Assembly (NCBI GenBank): GCA_963749905.1
Contig: CAVVOF010000006.1
Coordinates: forward strand, 372,001 to 436,000
DNA: 64,000 nucleotides
Direction: 5' to 3'
From: UBA10649 sp963749905
GTDB taxonomy: Bacteria; Actinomycetota; Actinomycetes; S36-B12
Shown here piece by piece: positions 8,433 through 19,088 of this stretch. Position 1 is the first letter of the stretch; every line of letters starts with the position of its first letter. The notes beneath the pieces are model-generated. The model was not told the DNA's origin and made no database searches. It worked only from the letters and a program-made list of their open reading frames with translations. Made by a program: the position numbers and the translations under genes.

Positions 8433-8489
8433 TGCTGCGGCACTTGTGGTCGGTTTCCGGGCGGAAAACCGACCACAAGTGCCGCAGCA
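8433..8489. repeat. Long intergenic palindrome, family B
   Basis: Arms of 27-28 bases beginning TGCTGCGGCACTTGTGG and continuing into TCGGTTTCCG, one single-base bulge, loop of about 2 bases. It sits exactly between the convergent stops of yaaA and the RNase H gene and should act as a two-way terminator. Related arms occur at 11477-11537 and 38634-38711, and the inner part (GTGGTCGG..TTTCCG) is shared with family A. Confidence 0.85.
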
Positions 8490-8503
8490 CCGGGGGTGCG
8501 TGA

Positions 8504-9721
8504 TCAGGTGCCGTGCGGGGGCATCACACCGCGCAGGTGCGCCGCCTCTGCGAAGCCGAACATGGATGAGTGACCGTCCGGGAACCAGGCAAGGGTGCTG
8601 ATCGAGCACGGTGGCAGTTCCATCCGGAACAGGCTGGTCAGCGGTGCGCCGACGGCGTCGGCCACCAGCACCTTGATCGGTGTCACGTGCGCGACCACGA
8701 GCAGCCGCTGTCCGGGGTGTTCCGCGATGACTGCGTCGCGGGCGCGCAGGACCCGTCGCTGACAGGCCGCGAATGACTCGCCGCCCGGAGGTGCCACATC
8801 CGTCGATCCGAGCCACTCCTCGAGCTCGGCCGGCCAGCGCTCGCGCACTTCGGCGAAGGTGTGGCCGTCCCAGTCGCCGAAGGCACACTCGGCGAAACCA
8901 TCGACGACCGCTACCGGGAGTCCCAGGGCATCGGACACCGCTTGCGCCGTCTGACGCGTCCGCAGAAGCGGCGACGCGATGATCCGCTCGATGTCACCGC
9001 GCTCTGCGAGCTCCGCGGCCAGCTCCGCGGCTTGCTCCTCGCCCAGCGGCGACAGCGGGGCGTCGTATCCGCCCAGCCCGCTGAAGCGCTTCTCCAGGCT
9101 CAGCGCGGTGGCGCCATGCCTGGCCAGGATGGTGTGGGTCGGGGCAGCGAGGTCAGCCCACCCGACCATCACGTTGGCCTTCGGACCGCTCGTCGCCTGC
9201 TCCTCAGCGACTGCCCGCGAGCGCTCCACATCGATGCTGCCGACGACGTCCTCAGCCAACTCATCCTCACTCGGCGCTCCGTCGATCCGACGGATGTGCC
9301 GAGCGCCATTCGCGAGCGCTGCGTCGATCATCTCGTTGACGAGGCGGTCGGCGACCACGTTCTGCGCCCGCGGGACCCATGTGTAGGTGACGTGGCCCGG
9401 CGGGTAGATGTCGCGCGCCCTGCGGGCGAGGACCCGCATGTCGGGATGCTTGATCTGCCAACGCCCGCTCATCTGCTCGACGATCAGCTTGGAGTCGAGG
9501 CGCATCTCGACGTTGGCCTGCGGGTCGAGTTCATGCGCGTGCTCCAGTCCGGCGATGGCCCCTCGGTACTCGGCGACGTTGTTGCTCACCTCCCCGAGGT
9601 ACTCGGCGAGCTCGGCAAGGACGGTCCCCGTCACGGCGTCACGAACGACGGCGCCGTAGGCGGCCGGTCCCGGGTTGCCGCGGGAGCCGCCGTCGGCCTC
9701 CACGATGAGCGAGCGTGGCAT
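8504..9721 (-). CDS. Bifunctional RNase HI / acid phosphatase (histidine phosphatase fold)
   Basis: Homologue of M. tuberculosis Rv2228c. The N-terminal domain (residues about 1-130) is RNase HI: VEADGGSRGNPGPAAYGAVV with the first catalytic Asp, Glu in EYRGAIAGLEHA near 51, Asp in MRLDSKLIVEQ near 75 and Asp near 118. A linker leads to a phosphoglycerate-mutase-like domain (about 205-405) with ILARHGATALS and the second catalytic His in VVAHVTPIKV. It removes RNA from RNA/DNA hybrids; the phosphatase half in mycobacteria has alpha-ribazole phosphatase-like activity. The ATG at 9721 begins the canonical MPRSLIVEADGG. It is the last gene of a three-gene operon. Confidence 0.93.
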   Translation of the reverse strand: MPRSLIVEADGGSRGNPGPAAYGAVVRDAVTGTVLAELAEYLGEVSNNVAEYRGAIAGLEHAHELDPQANVEMRLDSKLIVEQMSGRWQIKHPDMRVLARRARDIYPPGHVTYTWVPRAQNVVADRLVNEMIDAALANGARHIRRIDGAPSEDELAEDVVGSIDVERSRAVAEEQATSGPKANVMVGWADLAAPTHTILARHGATALSLEKRFSGLGGYDAPLSPLGEEQAAELAAELAERGDIERIIASPLLRTRQTAQAVSDALGLPVAVVDGFAECAFGDWDGHTFAEVRERWPAELEEWLGSTDVAPPGGESFAACQRRVLRARDAVIAEHPGQRLLVVAHVTPIKVLVADAVGAPLTSLFRMELPPCSISTLAWFPDGHSSMFGFAEAAHLRGVMPPHGT

Positions 9722-9726
9722 CGGCG

Positions 9727-10470
9727 CTAGAGACCCGACTCCGGGGTGCGCACCAGGATGCGTCGGCACTCCTCGCACCGGATCACGTCGTCGGGAGGGG
9801 CGGCGCGCAGCTCCTCGATCTCGGTGGGCGGCAGCGCCAGGCGGCAGCCCTGGCAGGTGCCGCGATGCAACGGTGCGGCGCCGACACCGCCGTGGTCGGC
9901 CCGGATCTTCTCGTAGAGAGCGAGCAGATCGGCCGGGATCTCGGTGGCGATGAGGTCGCGCTGCTCCTTGACTATCCGCGCTTCGGCATCGAGTGCCGAG
10001 CGCTGCTCATGCACACTGGCCGCCAGGGTCTCGCGCTCGGTCGCGAGGTCGTCGCGCTCACGCCCGAGTTGGACGGCCGCCGCCTTCGCCCCCTCGACGC
10101 GCTCCATGATCTCGAGCTCGACGTCCTCGAGGTCGGAACGGCGGCGGCCCAGCGAGTCGAGCTCGGCCTGGATGGACTGCAGCTGCTTGGGGTCGCCGAT
10201 CGTCCCGGAGTCCAGCAGGTGACGATCCCGGGCCATCCGGTCGAGGACCTGCTGCACGTCCTGGTCCGCGCGCGCCTGGTCGCGTTCGAGGTCGCTCAGG
10301 ATGGTCTCCGCCGCCACCGTCTCGTCCCGCACCCGCGCCAGTCGGGCCTCCAGCTCCGCGAGGCGGGTGGCGTCGGGCAGCCGATCCGCCCGATGCTGGA
10401 TCTGGTTGAGGCGGGTGTCGTCGTCCTGGAGCTCCAGGAGTCGGATCTGGATGGCGGGATCAGCTTTCAG
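9727..10470 (-). CDS. C4-type zinc-ribbon coiled-coil protein (Rv2229c family), CTG start
   Basis: A 247-residue protein: a long coiled coil (residues about 10-190, heptad-rich, with RLAELEARLARVRDE and LGRRRSDLEDVELEIMERV) followed by a zinc ribbon with CQGC near 207 and CEEC near 234. Its role is unknown; it co-occurs with Nif3 and RNase H in actinobacteria. In-frame translation upstream of 10332 remains family-like (DPAIQIRLLELQDDDTRLNQ) up to an in-frame TAG, with no ATG, GTG or TTG. The only usable start is CTG at 10470, placed 6 bases after AGGAG. That start lies inside the last codons of nif3 (11-base overlap), indicating coupled translation. Confidence 0.88.
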   Translation of the reverse strand: MKADPAIQIRLLELQDDDTRLNQIQHRADRLPDATRLAELEARLARVRDETVAAETILSDLERDQARADQDVQQVLDRMARDRHLLDSGTIGDPKQLQSIQAELDSLGRRRSDLEDVELEIMERVEGAKAAAVQLGRERDDLATERETLAASVHEQRSALDAEARIVKEQRDLIATEIPADLLALYEKIRADHGGVGAAPLHRGTCQGCRLALPPTEIEELRAAPPDDVIRCEECRRILVRTPESGL

Positions 10471-11296
10471 CGGAGGCTCCTAGGTGGAGTGACCAGGGGT
10501 CGGTCGGCGTGGCGGACACGTGGATCTCCACCGTACTGCCGAGGGACTCGACGTCGGTGGCCAGTGCGGTCGCCGCGAGGCCCAGCCACGGCCATTCACT
10601 GGCCCAGTGCGCCACGTCGATGAGCCCGCAGCCGCCGTCCATGAGGTGGTCCTGGGCGCGGTGATGTCTGAGATCGGCGGTGACGTACGCGTCCGCGACT
10701 CGCGCGGCCGCCGGCAGGAACGCGTCGCCGGACCCTCCGCAGACCGCGACCGTCTGCACGAGGCGATCGGGATCCCCGCCGACTCGCACGCCATGGTGCG
10801 TGGGCGGCAATGCCTTCGCCACCTGCTCGGCCAGTGTCCGCAGGGAGATCCGTCGCGGCAGTTCGCCTACCCGCCCCGAGCCCAGGCCGGGCTCGTCGGG
10901 CAGGGGCACGAGCGGTCGCAGGTCGTCCAGCCCGATGGCGAGGGCCAGGGCATCGGACACGCCCCGCATGGCGTGGTCCGCGCTCGTGTGCGCATTCAGG
11001 AGGGCGATGCGCTTGGAGATCAGGGCGTGGATCACTCGGCCCTTGTGGTCGGTCGCGGCCACGGAGTGCACGCCCCGCAGGAGCAGCGGGTGGTGGGTGA
11101 CGATCATGTCCGCGCCGATGTCGATGGCCTCCTCGACGACGGTCATCACCGGGTCGACCGCGAAGAGGATCGTCGTGACCTGAGCGGACGGCTCGCCGCA
11201 GATGAGGCCGTTGGCATCCCAGTCCTCGGCCAGCCGCGGCGGGCAGCGGCCCTCCATGAAGGTGACGACGTCGGCGACGGTCAGGGGGGCGGCCAC
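10460..11296 (-). CDS. Nif3-like dinuclear metal-binding protein (GTP cyclohydrolase I type 2)
   Basis: A 278-residue NIF3/DUF34 protein, homologue of Rv2230c. The dinuclear metal site is indicated by VTHHPLLLRG near residue 65 and the LLNAHTSADHA motif near 98, with the second half near SDITADLRHH/VDAYVTADLRHH (about 203) and IDVAHWASEW (about 225). The mid-region CGGSGDAFL is typical. The enzyme activity of the family is uncertain (GTP cyclohydrolase and metal-chaperone proposals exist). GTG start; first gene of the operon with the zinc-ribbon protein and RNase H. Confidence 0.9.
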   Translation of the reverse strand: MAAPLTVADVVTFMEGRCPPRLAEDWDANGLICGEPSAQVTTILFAVDPVMTVVEEAIDIGADMIVTHHPLLLRGVHSVAATDHKGRVIHALISKRIALLNAHTSADHAMRGVSDALALAIGLDDLRPLVPLPDEPGLGSGRVGELPRRISLRTLAEQVAKALPPTHHGVRVGGDPDRLVQTVAVCGGSGDAFLPAAARVADAYVTADLRHHRAQDHLMDGGCGLIDVAHWASEWPWLGLAATALATDVESLGSTVEIHVSATPTDPWSLHLGASAES

Positions 11297-11351
11297 AGCG
11301 TCAGGCTACCCACTGGAAACGGCCGCGTCCCGGCCTCGGTAGCCTCCCTGC

Positions 11352-11425
11352 GGGCCCATAGCTCAGTTGGCTAGAGCGCCTCCCTTACAAGGAGGATGTC
11401 GCAGGTTCGAGTCCTGTTGGGCCCA
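11352..11425 (+). tRNA. tRNA-Val (anticodon UAC)
   Basis: A 74-base cloverleaf. Acceptor GGGCCCA pairs with TGGGCCC, D-arm GCTCAGTTGGCTAGAGC, anticodon stem CCTCC/GGAGG around the loop CTTACAA (anticodon TAC, reads GUA and probably other GUN), T-arm CAGGTTCGAGTCCTG. The 3' CCA is not encoded (ACG follows the discriminator A). Confidence 0.97.
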
Positions 11426-11476
11426 CGAAGGCGGAGCGCGGCGCGAGTGGGCCGGGGAGCACGGGCCCACTGTGTC

Positions 11477-11537
11477 GATGCTGCGTCACTCGTGGTCGGT
11501 TTCCGGCCGGAAATCCAGCCACGACTGCCGCAGCATC
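11477..11537. repeat. Imperfect intergenic palindrome, family B
   Basis: Outer arms GATGCTGCG / CGCAGCATC, inner part TCGTGG..GGTTTCCGG matching GGAAATCCAGCCACGA with several mismatches. It is the most degenerate copy of the family found at 8433-8489 and 38634-38711. Lies between tRNA-Val and the convergent peroxiredoxin gene. Confidence 0.7.
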
Positions 11538-11545
11538 AGGATGGA

Positions 11546-12025
11546 CTACGCGAGGTCGGCCACCGCGGCGGCGATGTCGTCGATGTTCCGCGCTACACCG
11601 GGGTGGTTGACGACCCCCCAGCGGACGACGCCGGCCTTGTCGATCACGAACGTCCCACGCGTCGCGATCCCCGTGGTGTCCAGGAACACGCCGTACGCCT
11701 GGGCCACCTCACCGTGCGGCCAGAAGTCGCTGAGCAGCGGGTACTCGATGCCCTCCTGCGCCGCGTACACCTTCAACGTCGGCACCCGGTCCGTGGATAC
11801 GCCGAGCACGACCACGTCGTCCGTGTCGAACTCGGGAGCGCGGTCCCGCAGCGCGCAGAGCTCGCTCGTGCAGATGCCGGTGAACGCCGCCGGGTAGAAC
11901 ATCAGCACCACGTTCTTGCTCCCGCGGAACTCCGACAGGGTCACCGGCTGGCCGTACTGGCTGGTCAGGGTGAAGTCGGGTGCCAGCTGGCCGACCTCGA
12001 TGACGGCGGACGTGGTGACGGACAT
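11546..12025 (-). CDS. ahpE: AhpE-type peroxiredoxin
   Basis: A 159-residue thiol peroxidase that reduces hydrogen peroxide, alkyl peroxides and peroxynitrite. The peroxidatic cysteine is in the MFYPAAFTGICTSEL motif (Cys near residue 46, Pro/Thr at -7/-3), with the catalytic Arg in GIATRGTFVIDKAG near 116. There is a second Cys (ELC) close by but no C-terminal resolving Cys, as in AhpE. The ATG at 12025 has GGAGAG upstream. Followed upstream by DUF3052 in the same orientation, as in mycobacteria (Rv2238c-Rv2239c). Confidence 0.92.
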   Translation of the reverse strand: MSVTTSAVIEVGQLAPDFTLTSQYGQPVTLSEFRGSKNVVLMFYPAAFTGICTSELCALRDRAPEFDTDDVVVLGVSTDRVPTLKVYAAQEGIEYPLLSDFWPHGEVAQAYGVFLDTTGIATRGTFVIDKAGVVRWGVVNHPGVARNIDDIAAAVADLA

Positions 12026-12060
12026 GCGTTCTCTCCTCGCAACTGGTGGGGAGAAAAACG

Positions 12061-12489
12061 CTAACGCTTGGCGCGCGGTGCCACCAATCGAGTGCCCTGC
12101 CAGTTCGGTCCGGCGCTGATCGTGCTGGTCTGCTGCAGTCCAGCGGTGGGCGCGGCGTCCGAGATGTCCTCCGCCTCGACATGGCCCGGGCGACCCGGCT
12201 TGGGCGTCATCAGCCACACCACGCCCTGATCGGCCAGCGGACCGATCGCATCCATCAGGCCGTCGACGAGGTCACCGTCGTCATCGCGCCACCACATCAG
12301 CACGACGTCGACCACCTCGGAGTAGTCCTCGTCGACGAGCTCGCCCCCGACGATGTCCTCCACGGCGATCCGAAGCAGGTCATCGACGTCATCGTCGTAG
12401 CCGAACTCCTGGACCGTCTGCCCTGGCTGTAACCCGAGGCGCCCCGCTCGCTCGCGCGCCTCCGCTTCCGCACCGGCGGTCACAGCCAC
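12061..12489 (-). CDS. DUF3052 family protein
   Basis: A 142-residue acidic protein of the actinobacterial DUF3052 family (Rv2239c). Conserved features: GLQPGQTVQEFGYDDDVDD near residue 19-37, VVDVVLMWWRDDDGDL near 59-74, GVVWLMTPKPGRPGHV near 88-103, and a C-terminal TSTISAGPNWQGTRLV. No function is established. It is transcribed toward the peroxiredoxin gene with a 35-base gap and divergently from aceE. Confidence 0.85.
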   Translation of the reverse strand: MAVTAGAEAEARERAGRLGLQPGQTVQEFGYDDDVDDLLRIAVEDIVGGELVDEDYSEVVDVVLMWWRDDDGDLVDGLMDAIGPLADQGVVWLMTPKPGRPGHVEAEDISDAAPTAGLQQTSTISAGPNWQGTRLVAPRAKR

Positions 12490-12739
12490 TCCTCACGCTG
12501 TCGGGCCCCCGCTCCGGCCTGGTGCCGGCGCGCCCCTCGAGCCGTAGTCCACCGGAGTCCACGGTCCGGCGCAAGCGACCCGGCCGAATTGACGTGCATT
12601 CGTTGTCGTGACCGCCTGCGGAAAGCCCCCATCGGATGACGCAGGTCCGACCATGCGGAAGGATGGAGCCACCACTGCTGCAGCTCTGCCGATTCCCGGC
12701 CCCGGCGATCCCGGATGCCGGCCGACTCGAAGGAATGAC

Positions 12740-15481
<2,742 letters not shown>

Positions 15482-15483
15482 CG

Positions 15484-16635
15484 GTGGCGGACGATCCCCG
15501 GCGATTCCTGCGGTACCTCGAGGCGGAGCGCAACGCGTCGCTGCTCTACCGAGCGCTCGCCGACACCGTCGACGGCGAACGTCGTGAGGCGCTGCTCGAG
15601 CTCGCGGACATCGAGGACGAGCATGCCGTCCACTGGGTCGAGAAGCTGACCGAGTACGGCGTGCCGATCCCGCCCGCACCGACGGAGCTCGACCCGACCG
15701 ATGCCGCGCTGGTGGCCCGTGCGCGCGGCGCCGGCTTCGTCGACGTGCTGAGGCACCTCGAGGCGACCGAGGGCGCGGACGCCGGCATGTACGACGAGGA
15801 GCCCGAGGCCCCGGACTTCATGTCCCGCGACGAGCGCGAGCACGTCGAGCTGTTCCAGCAGATGCGCACCTCCCTGGAGGAGCCCGGTTCCGCGATGACC
15901 CTCGTGACGTCCCGCAAGGCGGTCAGCGGGGGCGAGCGCTGGCATCGCACGGACAAGTCCGGTTCGACGCGTGCGGCGGTGTTCGGCGTCAGCGACGGCC
16001 TGGTGTCCAACACCGCCCTGGTGATGGGCTTCGCCGGTGCGGCTCCGAGCAACAGCACCATCCTGTTCGCGGGCATCGCGGGCCTCCTGGCGGGCGCCTT
16101 CAGCATGGCGGCCGGCGAGTACGTGAGCATGGCCAGCCAGCGCGACCTGTTCCGCCGGGAGATCGAGATGGAGGCGTCCGAGCTGCGGGAGAAGCCCGAG
16201 GAGGAGATGAAGGAACTCGAGCTCATCTATCGCGCCAAGGGGCTTGACCGCGAGAGCGCCGCCTCCGTGGCCCGCCAGATCATGTCCGACCCCAAGACGG
16301 CACTCGACACCCTGGCCCGGGAGGAGCTCGGCCTCGACCCGCAGGAGCTGGGCTCGCCGATCAAGGCTGCGCTGTCGAGTTTCCTCGCGTTCGCGATCGG
16401 CGCGTCCGTCGTCGTGATCCCCTACCTGTTCTTCATCGGCGAGGGGGCCTCCACAACGGCGCCGCTCGTCCTGGCGGTCGTCTTCGCCGTGATCGGCATG
16501 CTCGTCGTCGGTGGGGTCGTCGGCCGCCTCTCGGGGCGCGGAGTGGTCTTCTCCGCCGGGCGCCAGCTGCTGTGGGGGGCCGGGGCGGCCCTGATCACGT
16601 ACGCGGTCGGCAGCCTCGTCGGCATCGCCGTCTAG
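15484..16635 (+). CDS. Erythrin-VIT1 metal transporter (ferritin-like domain fused to VIT)
   Basis: A 383-residue fusion. Residues about 5-135 form a rubrerythrin-like four-helix domain with metal ligands in YLEAERNASLLY and IEDEHAVHWVEKL. Residues about 155-380 form the VIT1/CCC1 membrane domain with five segments and the signature RAAVFGVSDGLVSNTALVMGFAGA. It likely moves Fe2+ or Mn2+ across the membrane after binding in the cytosolic erythrin domain. GTG start 2 bases after the aceE stop, so probably co-transcribed; an iron link to pyruvate dehydrogenase is not obvious and the pairing may only be positional. Confidence 0.88.
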   Translation: MADDPRRFLRYLEAERNASLLYRALADTVDGERREALLELADIEDEHAVHWVEKLTEYGVPIPPAPTELDPTDAALVARARGAGFVDVLRHLEATEGADAGMYDEEPEAPDFMSRDEREHVELFQQMRTSLEEPGSAMTLVTSRKAVSGGERWHRTDKSGSTRAAVFGVSDGLVSNTALVMGFAGAAPSNSTILFAGIAGLLAGAFSMAAGEYVSMASQRDLFRREIEMEASELREKPEEEMKELELIYRAKGLDRESAASVARQIMSDPKTALDTLAREELGLDPQELGSPIKAALSSFLAFAIGASVVVIPYLFFIGEGASTTAPLVLAVVFAVIGMLVVGGVVGRLSGRGVVFSAGRQLLWGAGAALITYAVGSLVGIAV

Positions 16636-16647
16636 GCCCGACGCGGC

Positions 16648-17808
16648 ATGGACGACAGCAGGCCCGACATCGCCGCGCTGCGGCGCGCGACCGGCGGCCT
16701 GACCACCTCCGCCACCCGCCGCATGGAGGAGGCACTGCCCTGGTTCCGCGAACTCGGGCCGCAGGAGCGGTCCTGGGTCTCTCTTGTCGCCCAGGCCGGC
16801 ATCACCGCGTTCATCGAGTGGTACACCGCACCCGGCGAGCCGCCGGCCCTGACCGCCGACGTCTTCGGAGCGGCGCCGCGGGACCTCGCCCGGGTGATCT
16901 CGCTCGAGCAGACCGTCGACCTGGTGCGCACCACGGTCTCCGTGGTCGAGTCCGCCATCGACGAACTCGCGACCGAGGTCGACCAGCCGCAGCTGCGGGA
17001 GGCCATCCTGCGGTACTCCCGGGAGATCGCGTTCTCCGCGGCGGAGGTCTATGCGCGGGCCGCAGAGGCGCGCGGCGCGTGGGACGCCCGGGTGGAGGCG
17101 CTGATCGTCGATGCACTGCTGCGCGACGAGGTCGACGACTCCGTCGTCGGTCGGGTGGCGGCACTCGGCTGGTCGTCGCACGGATCGATGTTCGTCATGG
17201 CCGGCGCTGCCCCTGTGGGTGACCCGGGCAGTGCCCTCGACGTCCTGCGCCGGTCGGCCGAGCACCAGCACCTGGACCTGCTCACCGGCATCCACGGCAC
17301 CACGCTGCTCGCCGTCGTCGGCGGCGGCCCGGATCCGATGCGTTCGGCTCGACTGCTGACACCGCACTTCGGGCCCGGTCCCGTCGTGGTGAGCGAGCCG
17401 GTCTCGGCCCTGGGCCAGGTGCCGAAGGCCGCCCGCTGGGCGCTCATCGGCCTGCGGGCCGCGTGGGGCTGGGCCGACGCACCCCGTCCGGTCACTGCGG
17501 CCGAACTGCTGCCCGAGCGGGCGCTCGCCGGGGATCCGGATGCCGTCGCCGCACTCGTGCAGTCGGTGCACCTGACCCTGTTGGCGGACGCGGCGCTCTA
17601 CGACACGGCCAGTACCTACCTCGAGCGCACGCCGTCGCTGGAGGCGACCGCCCGCGCGCTGTTCATCCACCCGAACACCGTCCGCTATCGGCTGCGGCGG
17701 ATTGCGGAGGTCACCGGCTACAGCGCCACCGACGCCCGCGGGGCGTTCACCCTGCGCGTCGGACTGGTCCTCGGCCGGTTGGCCGCGGAGGACGGTTCCG
17801 TCCACTAG
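16648..17808 (+). CDS. fasR: PucR/CdaR-type transcriptional regulator of fatty acid synthesis (FasR-like)
   Basis: A 386-residue regulator in the position of Rv2242 and Streptomyces FasR, which activates the adjacent fab operon and responds to acyl-CoA. The C-terminal PucR helix-turn-helix runs from YLERTPSLEATARALFIHP (near residue 322) to NTVRYRLRRIAEVTG (near 344-358). The middle part is a GGDEF-like/CdaR fold; the N-terminal 150 residues are helical and may bind the ligand. A perfect inverted repeat lies 2 bases after its stop, before fabD, a likely target. The name rests on synteny and domain type. Confidence 0.85.
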   Translation: MDDSRPDIAALRRATGGLTTSATRRMEEALPWFRELGPQERSWVSLVAQAGITAFIEWYTAPGEPPALTADVFGAAPRDLARVISLEQTVDLVRTTVSVVESAIDELATEVDQPQLREAILRYSREIAFSAAEVYARAAEARGAWDARVEALIVDALLRDEVDDSVVGRVAALGWSSHGSMFVMAGAAPVGDPGSALDVLRRSAEHQHLDLLTGIHGTTLLAVVGGGPDPMRSARLLTPHFGPGPVVVSEPVSALGQVPKAARWALIGLRAAWGWADAPRPVTAAELLPERALAGDPDAVAALVQSVHLTLLADAALYDTASTYLERTPSLEATARALFIHPNTVRYRLRRIAEVTGYSATDARGAFTLRVGLVLGRLAAEDGSVH

Positions 17809-17810
17809 TC

Positions 17811-17827
17811 TTGTAGGATTCCTACAA
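17811..17827. promoter_or_regulatory. Inverted repeat operator upstream of fabD
   Basis: TTGTAGGATTCCTACAA: two perfect 8-base arms around a single T. It is 67 bases before the fabD start and directly after the FasR-like gene, where a regulator of the fab operon would bind. Autogenous binding by the FasR-like protein is an inference. Confidence 0.6.
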
Positions 17828-17894
17828 AGTTCGTTGGCCGACATTGGCGCGTTCGACAGCGCCGGGGCCCTGACCCTCACGGAAGGCTACGAGC

Positions 17895-19088
17895 GTGCTC
17901 GTTGTCGTCGCGCCCGGACAGGGCTCCCAGACCCCCGGTTTCCTCACTCCCTGGCTCGAGGTCCCCGGTGTCCGCGACCGCCTCGACTGGCTGTCCGCCG
18001 TGGCCGGGGTCGACCTGCTCACCCACGGCACGGAGTCGGACGCCGACACCATCCGCGACACCGCGGTCGCGCAGCCGCTGATCGTGGGCGCCGGGCTGGT
18101 CACCCTGCTGAGCATGTTCCCCCACCCGTCCAACGCGTTCTCGCACATCGGCGCGGGCGCGGGCCACTCGGTCGGCGAGATCACCGCCGCCGTCGGCTCC
18201 GGAGTGCTCTCCGCCGAGCAGGCCATGGTCTTCGTGCGCGAGCGCGGGCGCGGCATGGCGGCGGCGGCCGCCGTCACCCCCACCGGCATGAGCGCCGTCC
18301 TCGGCGGCGACGCGGATGCGGTCGTCGCCAAGGCGGTCGAGCACGGCCTGACCCCTGCCAACATCAACGGCGCCGGCCAGATCGTGGTCGCCGGCACACT
18401 CGAGCAGTTGGCCGCATTCGCCGCCGACCCGCCCGAGGGCGCCCGCGTGCGGCCGCTGGAGGTCGCTGGCGCCTTCCACACCGATCACATGGCTCCGGCC
18501 GTCGACACCCTCGCCGGCTATGCCAAGTCCATCAGCACGCACGACCCCCGCATCCCGCTCATCTCCAACGCGGACGGCCGGATCATCCACGACGGTCGCG
18601 ATGTGCTGCGTCGCCTGGTGCAGCAGGTGAGCAGCCCGGTGCGGTGGGACCTGTGCATGGCGGCAATGGCCGACCTCGGCGTCACAGCGGTGATCGAGAT
18701 CCCGCCGGCCGGCACCCTGACCGGCCTGATCAGGCGCGCACTCCCCGGCGTCGAGACGCTCGCCGTCAAGACTCCGGACGACCTGCCGGCGGCCTGGCGG
18801 CTGATCAACGAGCACGGCAAGCCCGCCAACTTCGACACCCAGCCGACGTGGCGGATGCTGGTGGCCCCGATCAAGGGCACCTTCCGGGTGGCCGCCTCGC
18901 TGACCGCCGGCGACGACCTCGAGGTCGACATCACCGTCGGCACGGTCGAGACCCTGCGCGACACCATCCCCGTCGTGGCCCCGCACGGTGGGACCGTCGT
19001 CGAGTGGCTCGTCGAGGACGGCGACCCCGTCGCTCCCGGCCAGCCCATCATCCGGCTGCACCCGCTCGCTCAGGAGGGCAACGCGTGA
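17895..19088 (+). CDS. fabD: Malonyl-CoA:ACP transacylase fused to a degenerate biotinyl/lipoyl-like domain
   Basis: Loads malonyl groups onto acyl carrier protein. The FabD domain (residues about 1-290) has APGQGSQTPGF at the N-terminus, the nucleophile in GAGAGHSVGEITAA (Ser near 93), and catalytic His in VAGAFHTDHM (near 195). At 397 residues it is about 85 longer than usual FabD. The extra C-terminal part (about 315-393) reads as a barrel-sandwich hybrid: LVAPIKGTFRVAA, then VGTVETLRDTIPVVAPHGG, then VEDGDPVAPGQPIIRL. The EAMKM biotinylation site is replaced by ETLRD, so no lysine is available. GTG start with GGAAGG upstream; overlaps fabH by GTGA. Confidence 0.92.
   Translation: MLVVVAPGQGSQTPGFLTPWLEVPGVRDRLDWLSAVAGVDLLTHGTESDADTIRDTAVAQPLIVGAGLVTLLSMFPHPSNAFSHIGAGAGHSVGEITAAVGSGVLSAEQAMVFVRERGRGMAAAAAVTPTGMSAVLGGDADAVVAKAVEHGLTPANINGAGQIVVAGTLEQLAAFAADPPEGARVRPLEVAGAFHTDHMAPAVDTLAGYAKSISTHDPRIPLISNADGRIIHDGRDVLRRLVQQVSSPVRWDLCMAAMADLGVTAVIEIPPAGTLTGLIRRALPGVETLAVKTPDDLPAAWRLINEHGKPANFDTQPTWRMLVAPIKGTFRVAASLTAGDDLEVDITVGTVETLRDTIPVVAPHGGTVVEWLVEDGDPVAPGQPIIRLHPLAQEGNA

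Noticed and set aside
8053..8490. 145-codon minus-strand open frame overlapping yaaA and the palindrome
   Set aside because: Shadow frame; the yaaA motifs on the other strand are decisive.
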